From: Actinokineospora iranica
GTDB lineage: Bacteria; Actinomycetota; Actinomycetes; Mycobacteriales; Pseudonocardiaceae
Assembly: GCF_900101685.1 (NCBI RefSeq)
Contig: NZ_FMZZ01000005.1
Span: 310,001 to 374,000 of the forward strand
Length of the DNA: 64,000 nt
Reading direction: 5' to 3'
Shown: positions 33,193 through 42,545 of the stretch, in pieces
Layout of the letters: the number at the start of each line of letters is the position of its first letter
How positions within the stretch are numbered: position 1 is the first letter of the stretch
Program-made: the position numbers and the translations under genes
Notes under the pieces: model-generated
Told to the model about the DNA's origin: nothing
The model's database searches: none
The model's input: only the letters and a program-made list of their open reading frames with translations

Positions 33193-34580
33193 GCGGATAC
33201 CTCGGTTCTGTGCGGCGCGGATCGTCGGTGGGGGTGTCGCTGCGGACGCCTTCCCCGTTGCAGTGGCTCGCCAAGCAACGGCGGCACACCACCCGGTTGC
33301 TCTTGCACTGTCCGCCACAACGCCCCGGCGACACCCACGAGCAGGAACGTGTAACCGGTGGCGACGGCGAACCCGATCAGGTCGAAGGTCGCCGATGAGA
33401 TGCCCGGAACCGCGATGCACGCGGCGATGGTCACGCCCAGGTCACGCACCCTCGGGTCCTTGCTCGCCAGCCGCGCGCGGAACGCGCAGTACATGCCCGC
33501 GAGGTAGAGGAAGATCAGCAGCACCAGGCCGACGACGCCGTTCTGCACCAGCGTGCCCAGGTACTGGTTGTCCAGCCAGCCGTACTTCTCCGGCAGGTAG
33601 GTGCCCATGCCCCGGCCGAGCACCAGGTGCTCGGCGATCTCCGAGCCCGCCCGCTCGACGGCCCGTCTGCGGCTTTCCGCGCTCGGGTCGACGCTGATGC
33701 TGGTGAACAGGCTGTAGAGCGTGCCCACCAGGCCGGGCACCACGACCCGCATGGCGCCGACGAACAGCAGGATGCCGAGCAGTGCCCGCACCCGGCGTTT
33801 GGGGGTCATCGCCGGAATGATGAAGATCGCCGCGATCGCCAGCGCCAGCACCGCGGAGCGCGACAGCGACTGCATCGAAGCCACCGCGAGAATCGCCAGG
33901 CACAGCCACCACCGCCGGTGTGGCCCGCCGTGGTCCATCCCGCGCAGCGCGTAGTGCAGCGCCAGCGGCACGGCCATCGCGCACACCACGCCGAACTCGA
34001 TCGGATGCCCCGCCGTGCCCGCGGGCCTGCGGAAGTTCGACCGCTCCAGCACGTAGGACATCTCGCCGTTGGGCCGCAGGCCCGGCGGCATCAGGTACTG
34101 GGTCAGGTCCAGGCCCGCCATGAACTGCAGGATGCCGACGACGGCCATGAACGTCGCGCCGGCGACCATGGTCTTGAGCAGCCGGTCGATCCTGGCCAGG
34201 CCGCGCACCCCGTCGCAGGCCGCGATGCCGACCGAGATGACCGCCAGCAAGGTGATCAGCGTGCGGTCGGCGGCGGCCAGCTCATCCGGCGGCAGGTAGC
34301 CGTAAGTGGCGTAACCGTAGGTCGCCAGCTGCGAACAGGCGAAGAGGAACAAGGCGGTCCGCGCCGCGTTGCGGCCCTTGGCGACGCCGAGAGTGGTGAC
34401 CAGCTGGGCGCAGAACCACAGCACGCCCATCACCAGGCCGATGGCCATGCCCGGGGTGATCGCCATCGGCATTCCCTTGAGCACCAGCGCGGCCGGGATC
34501 ATCGTCATGGCCAACGCGTACACACAGGCCAGCGTCGCGCCGTCGGCCTGCTGCTTGCCGCCGAGATGATCGGGGACCAT
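33189..34580 (-). CDS. Wzy/O-antigen ligase-like polysaccharide polymerase
   Basis: A 463-residue integral membrane protein with 10-12 helices and the O-antigen ligase superfamily pattern: a large extracytoplasmic loop, the RRPAGTAGHPIEFG segment with an Arg and a His, and the C-terminal HLVLGRGMGTYLPEKYGWLDNQYLG. It should polymerise or ligate repeat units outside the membrane. The ATG at 34580 lies 2 bp after the stop of the Wzz-like gene; a frame open further upstream is not used. The C-terminal 40 residues are unusually Arg/His-rich. Confidence 0.9.
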   Translation of the reverse strand: MVPDHLGGKQQADGATLACVYALAMTMIPAALVLKGMPMAITPGMAIGLVMGVLWFCAQLVTTLGVAKGRNAARTALFLFACSQLATYGYATYGYLPPDELAAADRTLITLLAVISVGIAACDGVRGLARIDRLLKTMVAGATFMAVVGILQFMAGLDLTQYLMPPGLRPNGEMSYVLERSNFRRPAGTAGHPIEFGVVCAMAVPLALHYALRGMDHGGPHRRWWLCLAILAVASMQSLSRSAVLALAIAAIFIIPAMTPKRRVRALLGILLFVGAMRVVVPGLVGTLYSLFTSISVDPSAESRRRAVERAGSEIAEHLVLGRGMGTYLPEKYGWLDNQYLGTLVQNGVVGLVLLIFLYLAGMYCAFRARLASKDPRVRDLGVTIAACIAVPGISSATFDLIGFAVATGYTFLLVGVAGALWRTVQEQPGGVPPLLGEPLQRGRRPQRHPHRRSAPHRTEVSA

Positions 34581-34582
34581 GG

Positions 34583-35572
34583 TCAGCTTCGTGGATCGGG
34601 CGGCTGCACGCGCACCGTGGGCGGCTCGCGGTACTCCTCCGTCGGCCACGGGCCCGGCCTCCTGCCACCGGTAGCGCTACCGGTCGCCGCACCGCCGCTT
34701 ACCGGCTTGCCGTTAACCGGGCCACGGTTCGCGGCCGTTGCCGGGGCTCCGGGAATCGCGGGCGTGGACCGGCCGCCGACCTCGGCGGGCCGCACCCGCT
34801 GAGTGCGCTCGGCCACCGAAGCGGGCAGCCGCTCGTCCCGCGCGTGCGCGGGCGTCCGGGCTGCCCGGCGGTCCCCGGCGGGCGTCGGCTCGTCTCCTGG
34901 CAGGTCGCCGAGGTGATCGCCGGGCTGGTCGCCGCCCTCGCCGCCGCTGCGCTTGCGGCGCCGGTTCTGGTAGCTCTCCACGGCGAAAACCGTGCTGAGG
35001 CTGGCCACCAGGGCCAGCGCCAGCGCGACGGCCGCCGCGCGCAGCTTGCTCCCGCGCAGCGGCTCCGGCTCGGTCGGCGGCACCACGTCGTCGACGCCGA
35101 TGAACGTGCTCGGCGGCGCGTTGAGCGCCTCCTGCCGTTTCGTCAGTTCCTTCTTGGCCCGGTCGAGGACCTGGACCACCAGGTCGCGCGCGCCCTGCTC
35201 GGACACGCTCTCGGTCTTCACGCTGATGAACGGGCTGCCCTCGAACCCGCCGATGAGCACGAACGTGTGGTCCGGTTTGTCCGCCCCAAGCTGCTTGACG
35301 ACCTCGGGGGTGTTGATGCTCTGGACCATGATCGAGGCCGAGATGGCCAGGCTGCTCTCGAACGCCAGCAGCGGGTTGGTCTGGCCGCTGACCTTGTCCG
35401 CGCTGCTGGTGGGCCCGCTGGACGGCGAGGTCAGCACAATCACGCCAGTCGACTCGTAGTGCAGCGGCGCGGCAGCGTAGACCGCGCCTGCCGCGCCGAC
35501 GGTCACCACGAACACGGGGAGCGCCACATACCACCGCTTGAGCAGTACAAGCAGTGTCTTCCAGAAGTCCAT
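34583..35572 (-). CDS. Wzz-like chain-length regulator without kinase domain
   Basis: A protein of about 329 residues with a Wzz topology: helix 1 near residues 15-37 (RWYVALPVFVVTVGAAGAVY), an extracellular domain of about 130 residues, and helix 2 (LRAAAVALALALVASLSTVF). The start ATG at 35572 gives MDFWKTLLVLLKRWY; an earlier ATG adds 11 unlikely residues. After helix 2 comes a long disordered, charged Pro/Arg/Gly-rich cytoplasmic tail (about 110 residues) instead of a tyrosine kinase. It regulates polymer length together with the downstream polymerase and is the first gene of the minus-strand operon. Confidence 0.85.
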   Translation of the reverse strand: MDFWKTLLVLLKRWYVALPVFVVTVGAAGAVYAAAPLHYESTGVIVLTSPSSGPTSSADKVSGQTNPLLAFESSLAISASIMVQSINTPEVVKQLGADKPDHTFVLIGGFEGSPFISVKTESVSEQGARDLVVQVLDRAKKELTKRQEALNAPPSTFIGVDDVVPPTEPEPLRGSKLRAAAVALALALVASLSTVFAVESYQNRRRKRSGGEGGDQPGDHLGDLPGDEPTPAGDRRAARTPAHARDERLPASVAERTQRVRPAEVGGRSTPAIPGAPATAANRGPVNGKPVSGGAATGSATGGRRPGPWPTEEYREPPTVRVQPPDPRS

Positions 35573-35711
35573 CTGCGCCCCAACACACGACGTATCGCCG
35601 AGCAACAGGTCCGGCTGCCTACTTCTTGGTCAATCGTGATCACAAGAAAAGTCGTTACTCCATGTGATCCCCTGTGCTGGCCCGTTCGACCAACCGGACG
35701 AAGGTCCAGCT

Positions 35712-37337
35712 CTATCCGGCAAGGTTCGCACGGTAACGCCACACGCGGTAGGACGTGCCGTCGCCCAGCGGGGTTGTGAGCAGGAGGTCCCGCTCACAGA
35801 CCACTATCCGCGCCTTGGTGCCGCCGCCCTGCTGCGGCTCGGTGAACCGAACGCAACCGGGGTGCGTCGGATCGGGGTCGCCCGGCTCGGCGTCGCCGCG
35901 CGCGTAGAGCACGACACCGCGCATGGCCAGGAACTCCGCCACCCGTCCGGTGCGCATCGCGTCGAGGTGCGCGGCCGAGTTGACCAGGCCTTCCAGGTGC
36001 ACCACCGGCCGGTTGAGGTGGTAGCCGAGGCTGCCCGCCCGGTCGCCGATGGCGATCGGCTCGCCCAGCGGCAGCAGCGCGTCGATCTGCGCCGCCACCC
36101 GTGGCCCCGCCTCGATGAACGCCGAGCGGGCGACGCCGCCACCGGTCGCGCGCACCGCGTTGGCGCCGACCGTCGCGACCACCAGCAGGACCAGCGCCGC
36201 GGCGAGAAGCCGCCGCGCGGGCGTCTTCCACCGGGCGGCCATGGCCGGACCGGCGAGCGCGATGGCCAGTGGCGCCGCCGAGAAGTACCAGGGCCACAGC
36301 TGCCAGGACGAGGTCACCGCGTAGTAACCGACAGTGAGCATTCCGCCCGCCAATATGACCGCGCCGTACCGGGCCGAGTGACCCAGCCGACCGCTCACCC
36401 GACTGGCCAACGCGGCGCCGACCACCACCAAGCCGATCGCGCCGAGCCAGGTGGACTGGCCGAAGAGCACCGGCGACGACAAGAACTGCCGTATGACATC
36501 GACGTTGAACGCCGTACCGCCCAGCGCTTTCGCCTGTCCGGAGACCGGTAGTGCGGTGTCGAACAGCGCCACGTTGACTGACATGTAGACGGCAAGCGCG
36601 ATCGCCGGATACGCGGCCAGCCACAACGACAGCCGCAGCCACGGTCGGCCCGCCCGCGCCCACATGCCCGCCGACAGCACGCCGAGCACGGCCATGGGGA
36701 ACACCGTGTCCAACCGCGCGAGCACGGCCAGCGCCATGAGCGCCCCCGCCATCCGCGCGTGCCCCGGCCCGAACCGCTCCGCGGTGAAGCCGTCGGTGCG
36801 CAGGTACGTCGCCGCGAGCCAGAGCAGCGCGAACAGCAGCAGGCCGGTCTCCATCCCGGAGTACCAGAACGACGGCCCCGCGGCCCCGACCACCAGCAGC
36901 GGCGCGGCGAAGACCAGCGTCAGCACCGGCCGCCCGGTCAGCTTCCCGATCCGGTCCAGTTGCCGCGCGGACGCGACCGCCAACCCGGCTGAGACCAGGG
37001 TCACCACCACCAGGGCGGCGTGACCCTGCGCCACCGAGAACACCGGAACCAGGACCAGTAACCACAGCGGGTGATAACCGTTCGTGGGGTCCAGGCCGTT
37101 GAACGTCGACCCGTCGCCGCCCGCGATGTGCCGGGCGACGCCGAAGTAGTAGAACGCGTCGTCGTCGAACAGGCCGACCGCGCGCTCGTACGGCGCGAAG
37201 ACGACCATAGCGAGCCGGATGGCGGCGATTGCGCAGGCCAGCAGGGTCGCCGAGAGCCAGACCGGTGGTCGCGGCCACGGACTCGGCACGGCTTGGCGCC
37301 GTCCGCTGGCTGGCGTCGGTCGGGTGCTTGTGCGCAT
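35712..37337 (-). CDS. GT-C-like multi-spanning membrane glycosyltransferase
   Basis: A 541-residue integral membrane protein with about 10-11 helices. An acidic motif in the first extracellular loop (FDDDAFYYFGVARHIAGG) and GYHPLW shortly after follow the GT-C pattern, in which a DD/DE motif binds a polyprenyl-phosphate sugar donor. The soluble C-terminal 130 residues (from IGDRAGSLGYHLNRPVVHLEG) lie outside. It probably adds a sugar or modifies the glycan on the outer face of the membrane. It sits between the Wzz-like gene and a divergent beta-helix lipoprotein, 139 bp upstream of the former. The sugar is unknown. Confidence 0.8.
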   Translation of the reverse strand: MRTSTRPTPASGRRQAVPSPWPRPPVWLSATLLACAIAAIRLAMVVFAPYERAVGLFDDDAFYYFGVARHIAGGDGSTFNGLDPTNGYHPLWLLVLVPVFSVAQGHAALVVVTLVSAGLAVASARQLDRIGKLTGRPVLTLVFAAPLLVVGAAGPSFWYSGMETGLLLFALLWLAATYLRTDGFTAERFGPGHARMAGALMALAVLARLDTVFPMAVLGVLSAGMWARAGRPWLRLSLWLAAYPAIALAVYMSVNVALFDTALPVSGQAKALGGTAFNVDVIRQFLSSPVLFGQSTWLGAIGLVVVGAALASRVSGRLGHSARYGAVILAGGMLTVGYYAVTSSWQLWPWYFSAAPLAIALAGPAMAARWKTPARRLLAAALVLLVVATVGANAVRATGGGVARSAFIEAGPRVAAQIDALLPLGEPIAIGDRAGSLGYHLNRPVVHLEGLVNSAAHLDAMRTGRVAEFLAMRGVVLYARGDAEPGDPDPTHPGCVRFTEPQQGGGTKARIVVCERDLLLTTPLGDGTSYRVWRYRANLAG

Positions 37338-37584
37338 CCCAGGCTCCCGGCTTGGTAAGGAAGTGCTCTGGCTTGGGATCGCGCCGCCGGAGGAATCGTT
37401 ACTCAGCGTCTACCCCTGGGACGAGAGGGGAGGGTCACACGCACCGTGACCGCTACGACGTAGTGCCGTGACCATGCTGTGATCTAACGAACGATGTGCA
37501 TAGAGTGCCGTTGGGCGCTTGCCCGGTGTGTCAGCGGGAACTCCTGTCCCGCAGGGGGCGGCACAGTGCGACCGGAAGGAACCT

Positions 37585-38718
37585 ATGTCCGACCACTTAC
37601 CCAGACGCCGCGCGGCCGCTCGCGTCGCCCTCGCGGCAGGCGCGATCGCGGTCCTCGTGGCGGGCTGCAAACCCCTGGCGGGCAAGCCGATCCCCCCGCT
37701 GCCCACCCTCCCCACGATGACCACCACCATCGCCCCGGCGCCCACATCCGCGCCGACGACGACCATGACCACGGCCACCACGAGCGCACCGCCGTCGACC
37801 ACGGTGTCGAGCGCCGAACCGGCCGCGTCGTCCAGCGTCAAACCCCCCGCCGTCGCCACTCCGCGGCTGGTCTCCGACGCCCTCGCCCCCGGCGTCGTCC
37901 CCCAACCCGGCCAGGTCGGCTACCGCGGCGACCGGGCGAAACTCAAGGTCGTCGACGGCCCAGCCACCGCGCCACCGGGCACCCAGTGGAACTCCGGCGC
38001 CCTCCGCTTCGGCGGCGGCGACGTCACCCTGGAGAACGTCCACGTCAAGGGCGGCATCGAGTACAGCGGCACCGGCACCCTGACCATCCGGAACTCGGTC
38101 ATCGAGGGCAACCACCTCAGCTGGTCGCCCCTGCTCGGCAACAGCGGCCACATCGACGTCCGCGACACCACCATCACCTACACCGACCCCCAGTGGCCCG
38201 GCCCGCAATGGGGCAACGGAGCCATCCACGGCGACGCCACCGTCACGGTCATCCGCTGCGACATCTCCGGCACCCCCGACGGCATCCAGAACGGCCCGGG
38301 AAACAGCACCATCGAGCAGAACCACATCCACGACATGCTCCGCGCGGGCGACTACCCCAACAACACCCACAACGACGGCATCCAGAACTACGGCGGTCCG
38401 AACCTGTCGATCAAGCACAACCGCATCGACATCAGCGCCGACGGCAAGGCCTACGACGGCACCCACCAGAACGCCGCCGTCTTCATCATGCCCAGCGACG
38501 GCTACGCCTCCACCAACCTCCAGATAGTCGGCAACTACCTGTCGGGCGGCGGATACATCCTCCGCCTGGGCGCCCCGATGTCCGGCGCCGTCATCACCGA
38601 CAACCGCTTCGGCCTCACCACCGGCGGCTGGGGCGAAGTCCTCTTGGACGCGGGCGGCATAGCCCGCTGGGTCGACAACCTCAGCGCCACCGGCAACCAG
38701 TTATCCCCACCCGGCTAG
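37585..38718 (+). CDS. Lipoprotein with right-handed beta-helix
   Basis: A 377-residue lipoprotein. The ATG at 37585 follows GGAAGGA, and a signal ending in the lipobox VLVAGC leads it to the outer membrane face. A Thr/Ser/Pro-rich spacer (to about residue 95) precedes a parallel beta-helix: repeated strands such as GDVTLENVHVKGGIEYSG, GTLTIRNSVIEGNHLSW and HIDVRDTTITYTD. The HNDGIQNYGG motif and the NxxIHDM strand resemble polysaccharide lyases or glycan-binding beta-helix proteins. It faces the convergent TolB-like gene (11 bp). A role in binding or trimming the surface polysaccharide is inferred; catalytic residues cannot be named. Confidence 0.85.
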   Translation: MSDHLPRRRAAARVALAAGAIAVLVAGCKPLAGKPIPPLPTLPTMTTTIAPAPTSAPTTTMTTATTSAPPSTTVSSAEPAASSSVKPPAVATPRLVSDALAPGVVPQPGQVGYRGDRAKLKVVDGPATAPPGTQWNSGALRFGGGDVTLENVHVKGGIEYSGTGTLTIRNSVIEGNHLSWSPLLGNSGHIDVRDTTITYTDPQWPGPQWGNGAIHGDATVTVIRCDISGTPDGIQNGPGNSTIEQNHIHDMLRAGDYPNNTHNDGIQNYGGPNLSIKHNRIDISADGKAYDGTHQNAAVFIMPSDGYASTNLQIVGNYLSGGGYILRLGAPMSGAVITDNRFGLTTGGWGEVLLDAGGIARWVDNLSATGNQLSPPG

Positions 38719-38728
38719 GCGGGGATTG

Positions 38729-39688
38729 TCAGGGGGAAGGTGATGAGGCGCCGGTGACCAGGACACGCGGCTCGGCTGCGCCGTCGGCGGGGGACTCGTA
38801 GATGGCGGGTGCCCCGTCTCGGGGAGTTTTGGCATAGGCGAGGGTGGCCGGAGTCAGCCAGGCGGCCTGGTCGTCCACCCCGTCGGAGCCGGGTAGCACT
38901 GTCTCGCGGCCGGTAGCGAGGTCGAGGACGAACAGCTGCCAGCCGCCGAGCCGCCCGCCGCGTTTCTTGTAGGCGACCCGGGTTTCGTCTGGCGACAGGG
39001 AGGGGCACTCGGCCGACTGTCGGACCGTCGCCATGGTCTTGGCCGCCAAGTCGCCCTTGACCAGCCACGTGGTGGAGCCGGAGCCGAGGGTGGCGTAAAA
39101 CGTGCGGTCGTCGGCGGCGACGGTGACGCCCCAGTAGTTCTCGTCGGCCCGCTCGTCCGGCACGCCGTCGATGGTCGTCGCGAAGGTTTCCAGCGACTCG
39201 ACCAGCTCACCCGAGCGCAGGTCCAGCACACCGGTCCGGGTGGAGAATCCGCCCGGCGCTAGGTAAGAGTCGCCGGTCACGAACACCGTCCACGACACGA
39301 TCTTCCCCGACGCCGACACTCTCGCCCGGCTCGGCGTGCCGGGCAGCGCCACGGTCCGCAGTTCCTTGCCCGCCGCGTCGAAAACCGCGGCCTCGTAGCC
39401 GCCGGGCAGGGCCATGCGCAGGCAAACCGTGGTGCCGCCCGCCGTGTAGACCCGCAGGCACTTGAGCGTCCCGGTTGTCCGTGTGCCGTCGGGCGCGAGT
39501 TCGGAGACCAGGTTCTGCCCGCCCGCGTTGTCCACGAACGTCAGCCCGCCCGCCACCGCCGCCCCCGGCTGGTGCGCGACCGCCCGCTGGTCGCGCACGG
39601 TGGCCACGACGTACCAGACCGCCGCCGCGACGACCAGCACGATGGCGGCGACGCCCGCCGCGATCCGGTGTCGCGCGAACCAGTTCAC
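38729..39688 (-). CDS. Membrane-anchored TolB-like beta-propeller protein
   Basis: A 319-residue protein with one N-terminal membrane segment (AAGVAAIVLVVAAAVWYVVA) and an extracellular part made of repeated short strands of TolB/WD40-like type (LSPDETRVAYKKRGGRLGGW and LFVLDLATGRETVLPGSDG are the clearest blades). The GTG at 39688 overlaps the stop of the MFS transporter (GTGA), so it is translationally coupled to it. The propeller probably binds a ligand or partner outside the cell. The function is unknown, but the tight coupling suggests it works with the transporter. Confidence 0.82.
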   Translation of the reverse strand: MNWFARHRIAAGVAAIVLVVAAAVWYVVATVRDQRAVAHQPGAAVAGGLTFVDNAGGQNLVSELAPDGTRTTGTLKCLRVYTAGGTTVCLRMALPGGYEAAVFDAAGKELRTVALPGTPSRARVSASGKIVSWTVFVTGDSYLAPGGFSTRTGVLDLRSGELVESLETFATTIDGVPDERADENYWGVTVAADDRTFYATLGSGSTTWLVKGDLAAKTMATVRQSAECPSLSPDETRVAYKKRGGRLGGWQLFVLDLATGRETVLPGSDGVDDQAAWLTPATLAYAKTPRDGAPAIYESPADGAAEPRVLVTGASSPSP

Positions 39689-40917
39689 CGTGAGACCTCC
39701 GGGCGGATAAGCAGGAACACGCCCACGAGCGCGGCGCCGAGTGCGCCGATGGCGATGAGCACGGACGCGGTAAACGCCAACTGCTGCAAGAGCAGTCCAA
39801 AGCAGACAGATGAGCCGAACCGCGCCAGCGCCTGACCGGTCTGCACGATCGACAGCCCGCCCGCCCGGAGGTGTTCCGGGACCAACGTCGAACCGTGGGC
39901 CATCAGCACGCCGTCTGTCGCAGCGTAGTAAAGCCCGTGCAGAGCCACGGTAATCAGCGCTAACGGCACACCGGTAAACGGCCCAAGAAGCAACAGGTAG
40001 ACGACAAACAGCACCACGTGCCCGGCGAAGAACATCGCCCACCGCCCGACTCGGTCAGCCAGCCGCCCGAGCGGAGCGGCGGCGAGCAGGAACGTCACTG
40101 CGGTGCCGACGGGCATCAGCACCAGCCACTCCGTCGACACCCCGGACACCTTCTGCAGGATCACGAAGACGAACGCGTCGGAGATCGTCGCGAGCCCGAG
40201 CAGGCCCGCCGCCACGGTCGTGCGCCGCATCCGCCGATTCCGCAGCAGGCGCAGAGTGTCGCGCGGCGTGACCGTGCGCCCCGGCACCCGCTCCCGTCGC
40301 GGCTGGCGCACGAAGAACACCAGGACGATGAGCCCGAGCAGGCCGAAGCAGAAGCTGATCACGAAGATCGGGCCGGGCCGGGTGGTCAGCCAGGTCAGGA
40401 CCGCGAACGTGGACAGCGGCCCGATCATCGCGCCCACGGTGTCCATCGCCCGGTGCGCGCCGAACGCCGCGCCGAGCCGGTCGGCCGGGGTGACCAGGGA
40501 GATCAGCGCGTCGCGCGGCGCGGTCCGCAAGCCTTTGCCCGCGCGGTCGACCGCGATCAGCCCGCCGAGACCGGCGGCCGACGCGCCGATCGGGGTGAAG
40601 GCGAGCTTGGTGGCCGCGGACAGCCCGTACCCGACGACCGCGACCGCCTTGTGCCTGCCCACCCGGTCGGCCACGTGCCCGCCGACAAGGCGCAGGACGG
40701 CGGTCGCGCCGATGTAGATCCCGTCGAGCAGACCGAGTTGCAGGTAGCTCATCTGCAGGCTGAACACGACGTAGAACGGCAGGTACGCGGTCACCATCTC
40801 GGCGGAGATGTCTGTGAGCAGGCTCACTGTGCCCAGCAGCAGCACCGTGGTCGGCACCCGGCTGGGCCGCGCGTCCCCGGGTGGGGCGCTGGTCCTCCTG
40901 GTGGATGCGACGTACAC
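39685..40917 (-). CDS. Major facilitator superfamily transporter
   Basis: A 410-residue protein with 12 predicted membrane segments. The helix 2-3 loop motif is HVADRVGRHKAVAVVG and there is a second-half copy PLGRLADRVGRWAMFFAG. VDRAGKGLRTAPRDALI is a conserved block of drug- and metabolite-exporting MFS members. The GTG at 40917 follows GGAGGT at 40924-40929 (minus strand), which fixes the start within a much longer open frame. It is followed by the coupled TolB-like protein and is divergent from a GT4 glycosyltransferase. The substrate is unknown. Confidence 0.9.
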   Translation of the reverse strand: MYVASTRRTSAPPGDARPSRVPTTVLLLGTVSLLTDISAEMVTAYLPFYVVFSLQMSYLQLGLLDGIYIGATAVLRLVGGHVADRVGRHKAVAVVGYGLSAATKLAFTPIGASAAGLGGLIAVDRAGKGLRTAPRDALISLVTPADRLGAAFGAHRAMDTVGAMIGPLSTFAVLTWLTTRPGPIFVISFCFGLLGLIVLVFFVRQPRRERVPGRTVTPRDTLRLLRNRRMRRTTVAAGLLGLATISDAFVFVILQKVSGVSTEWLVLMPVGTAVTFLLAAAPLGRLADRVGRWAMFFAGHVVLFVVYLLLLGPFTGVPLALITVALHGLYYAATDGVLMAHGSTLVPEHLRAGGLSIVQTGQALARFGSSVCFGLLLQQLAFTASVLIAIGALGAALVGVFLLIRPEVSR

Positions 40918-41005
40918 CCGAACACCTCCGCAGCGAGCCCGCGGACCGCGGTGCTTCGACCTCCGTATCGGCGAACGACCACGGTGTGTAACAAGAACCG
41001 GCGGT

Positions 41006-41041
41006 CGGCCGAATCTGTGATGGGCAACTCGGCCGGTTTTT
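41006..41041 (+). terminator. Terminator-like hairpin in the leader of the GT4 gene
   Basis: CGGCCGA at 41006-41012 pairs with TCGGCCG at 41029-41035 around a 16-base loop and is followed by GTTTTTC. It sits between the divergent promoter region and the start at 41125, so it could act as an attenuator. Confidence 0.5.
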
Positions 41042-41124
41042 CGGGCCGACTCATACCGCCCGTAACCGAACTGCCCAATCGAGCGAATACAGACCCGTCG
41101 GTCCCCCGCCAGGAAGAGGTCCCT

Positions 41125-42519
41125 GTGAGCCGTCAGCGGCCGCACGTGCTGATCATCGTGCAGAACCTCCCGGTCCCGCTCGACCGTCGGGTCTGGCTGG
41201 AGTGCCAGGCGCTCACCGCCGCGGGCTACGAGGTGTCGGTGATCTGCCCCAAGGGGCCCGGCGACCCCGCGTACGCGGTGCTCGACGGCGTGCACCTGCA
41301 CAAGTACGCCCCGCCCAAGCAGGCGGACGGGCTGCTCGGCTATGCCCGGGAGTTCGTCTACTGCTGGCTGCGCACCGCCCGGCTCACCCTCAAGGTGCGC
41401 CGCCGCGCCCGGTTCGACGTCATGCAGGCGTGCAACCCGCCGGACACCTACTGGGCGCTCGCGCTGCCGTGGAAGCTCACCGGGGTCAAGTTCGTCTTCG
41501 ACCACCACGACCTCAACCCCGAGGTGTTCCGGTCGCGCTTCGGGGAGCCGACGAAGCTGCCCGGCAAGATCCAGTTGGCCATCCTGAAGTGGCTGGAGCA
41601 CCGCACTTTCCGCACCGCGGACAGAGTGATCTCTACCAACACCTCTTATCAAGACATCGCCGTCAACCGAGGCGGCGTCAAGCGTGAGCACACGACCGTC
41701 GTGCGCTCCGGCCCGGACACCTCGGTCATGCGCCCGGTCTACGCGGGCGACGCGCCACTGCGCGGCGGTGAACACCTGGTGGCCTATCTGGGAATCATGG
41801 GCCCACAGGACGGTGTGGACGGTGTGCTGGAGGCCGCCGGCCGGATCGTGCACTTCCACGGCCGCAAAGATTTCCGGTTCGTCCTGCTCGGGTTCGGCGA
41901 CTGTTTGGAAGACCTTAAGCGGCAGTCCACGGACCTGGGGCTGGATGAGTACGTGGAGTTCACCGGCCGCGTCGGCCCCGAGCAGATCGCGACCTACCTC
42001 TCGGCCGCGTCGATCGGTCTCTCGCCCGACCCGCGCAGCCCGCTCAACGATGTGTCCACAATGAACAAGACGATGGAGTACATGGCGTACGCGCTACCTG
42101 TTGTCGCTTACCGGCTCACGGAAACAGTGGTTTCCGGCGGTGACTGCGCCGTCTACGTCGAACCCGGTGACAGCGACGGACTTGCCGACGCGGTGGTAGC
42201 CCTCGCCGACGACCCGGACCGCCGCGCTGAACTGGGCGCAGCGGGCAGGCGCCGCGCCGAGCAGGTCCTCGACTGGCGCCCGCAGGCCGAGGCGTACGTG
42301 GGCGTCTATGACGAACTCCTCGATTTCGCCTCCTCGGGCCCGTTCCCGAACGACGACCCCGAGGCAGAGGCCAGATTCGCGCCAGGGACCGACCGCTGGG
42401 GCAACCAACTTGTCGATCTTCGCGACGACACGGCGTTGCGCGCCTTCGCCGCGACTCGCATCATGGCGCCCGAGACGCAGTCCGAGTCGCGCGACGGCCC
42501 GGCCCCGCAGGCAAGCTGA
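41125..42519 (+). CDS. GT4-family glycosyltransferase
   Basis: A 464-residue GT-B fold enzyme. The N-terminal domain has HVLIIVQNLPVPLDRRVWLE, and the C-terminal domain has the nucleotide-sugar site FTGRVGPEQIATYLSAASIGL and the EPGDSDGLADAVVALADD tail motif. The GTG at 41125 follows GGAAGAGG; the frame is open far upstream but the extension is not protein-like. It lies 26 bp upstream of the UDP-sugar dehydrogenase, so the two form one transcript. The C-terminal 60 residues after the GT-B domain are extra and acidic. It adds a sugar to the lipid-linked unit. Confidence 0.9.
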   Translation: MSRQRPHVLIIVQNLPVPLDRRVWLECQALTAAGYEVSVICPKGPGDPAYAVLDGVHLHKYAPPKQADGLLGYAREFVYCWLRTARLTLKVRRRARFDVMQACNPPDTYWALALPWKLTGVKFVFDHHDLNPEVFRSRFGEPTKLPGKIQLAILKWLEHRTFRTADRVISTNTSYQDIAVNRGGVKREHTTVVRSGPDTSVMRPVYAGDAPLRGGEHLVAYLGIMGPQDGVDGVLEAAGRIVHFHGRKDFRFVLLGFGDCLEDLKRQSTDLGLDEYVEFTGRVGPEQIATYLSAASIGLSPDPRSPLNDVSTMNKTMEYMAYALPVVAYRLTETVVSGGDCAVYVEPGDSDGLADAVVALADDPDRRAELGAAGRRRAEQVLDWRPQAEAYVGVYDELLDFASSGPFPNDDPEAEARFAPGTDRWGNQLVDLRDDTALRAFAATRIMAPETQSESRDGPAPQAS

Positions 42520-42545
42520 CTTCCGGACGCAAGGGGAGAAAACCG

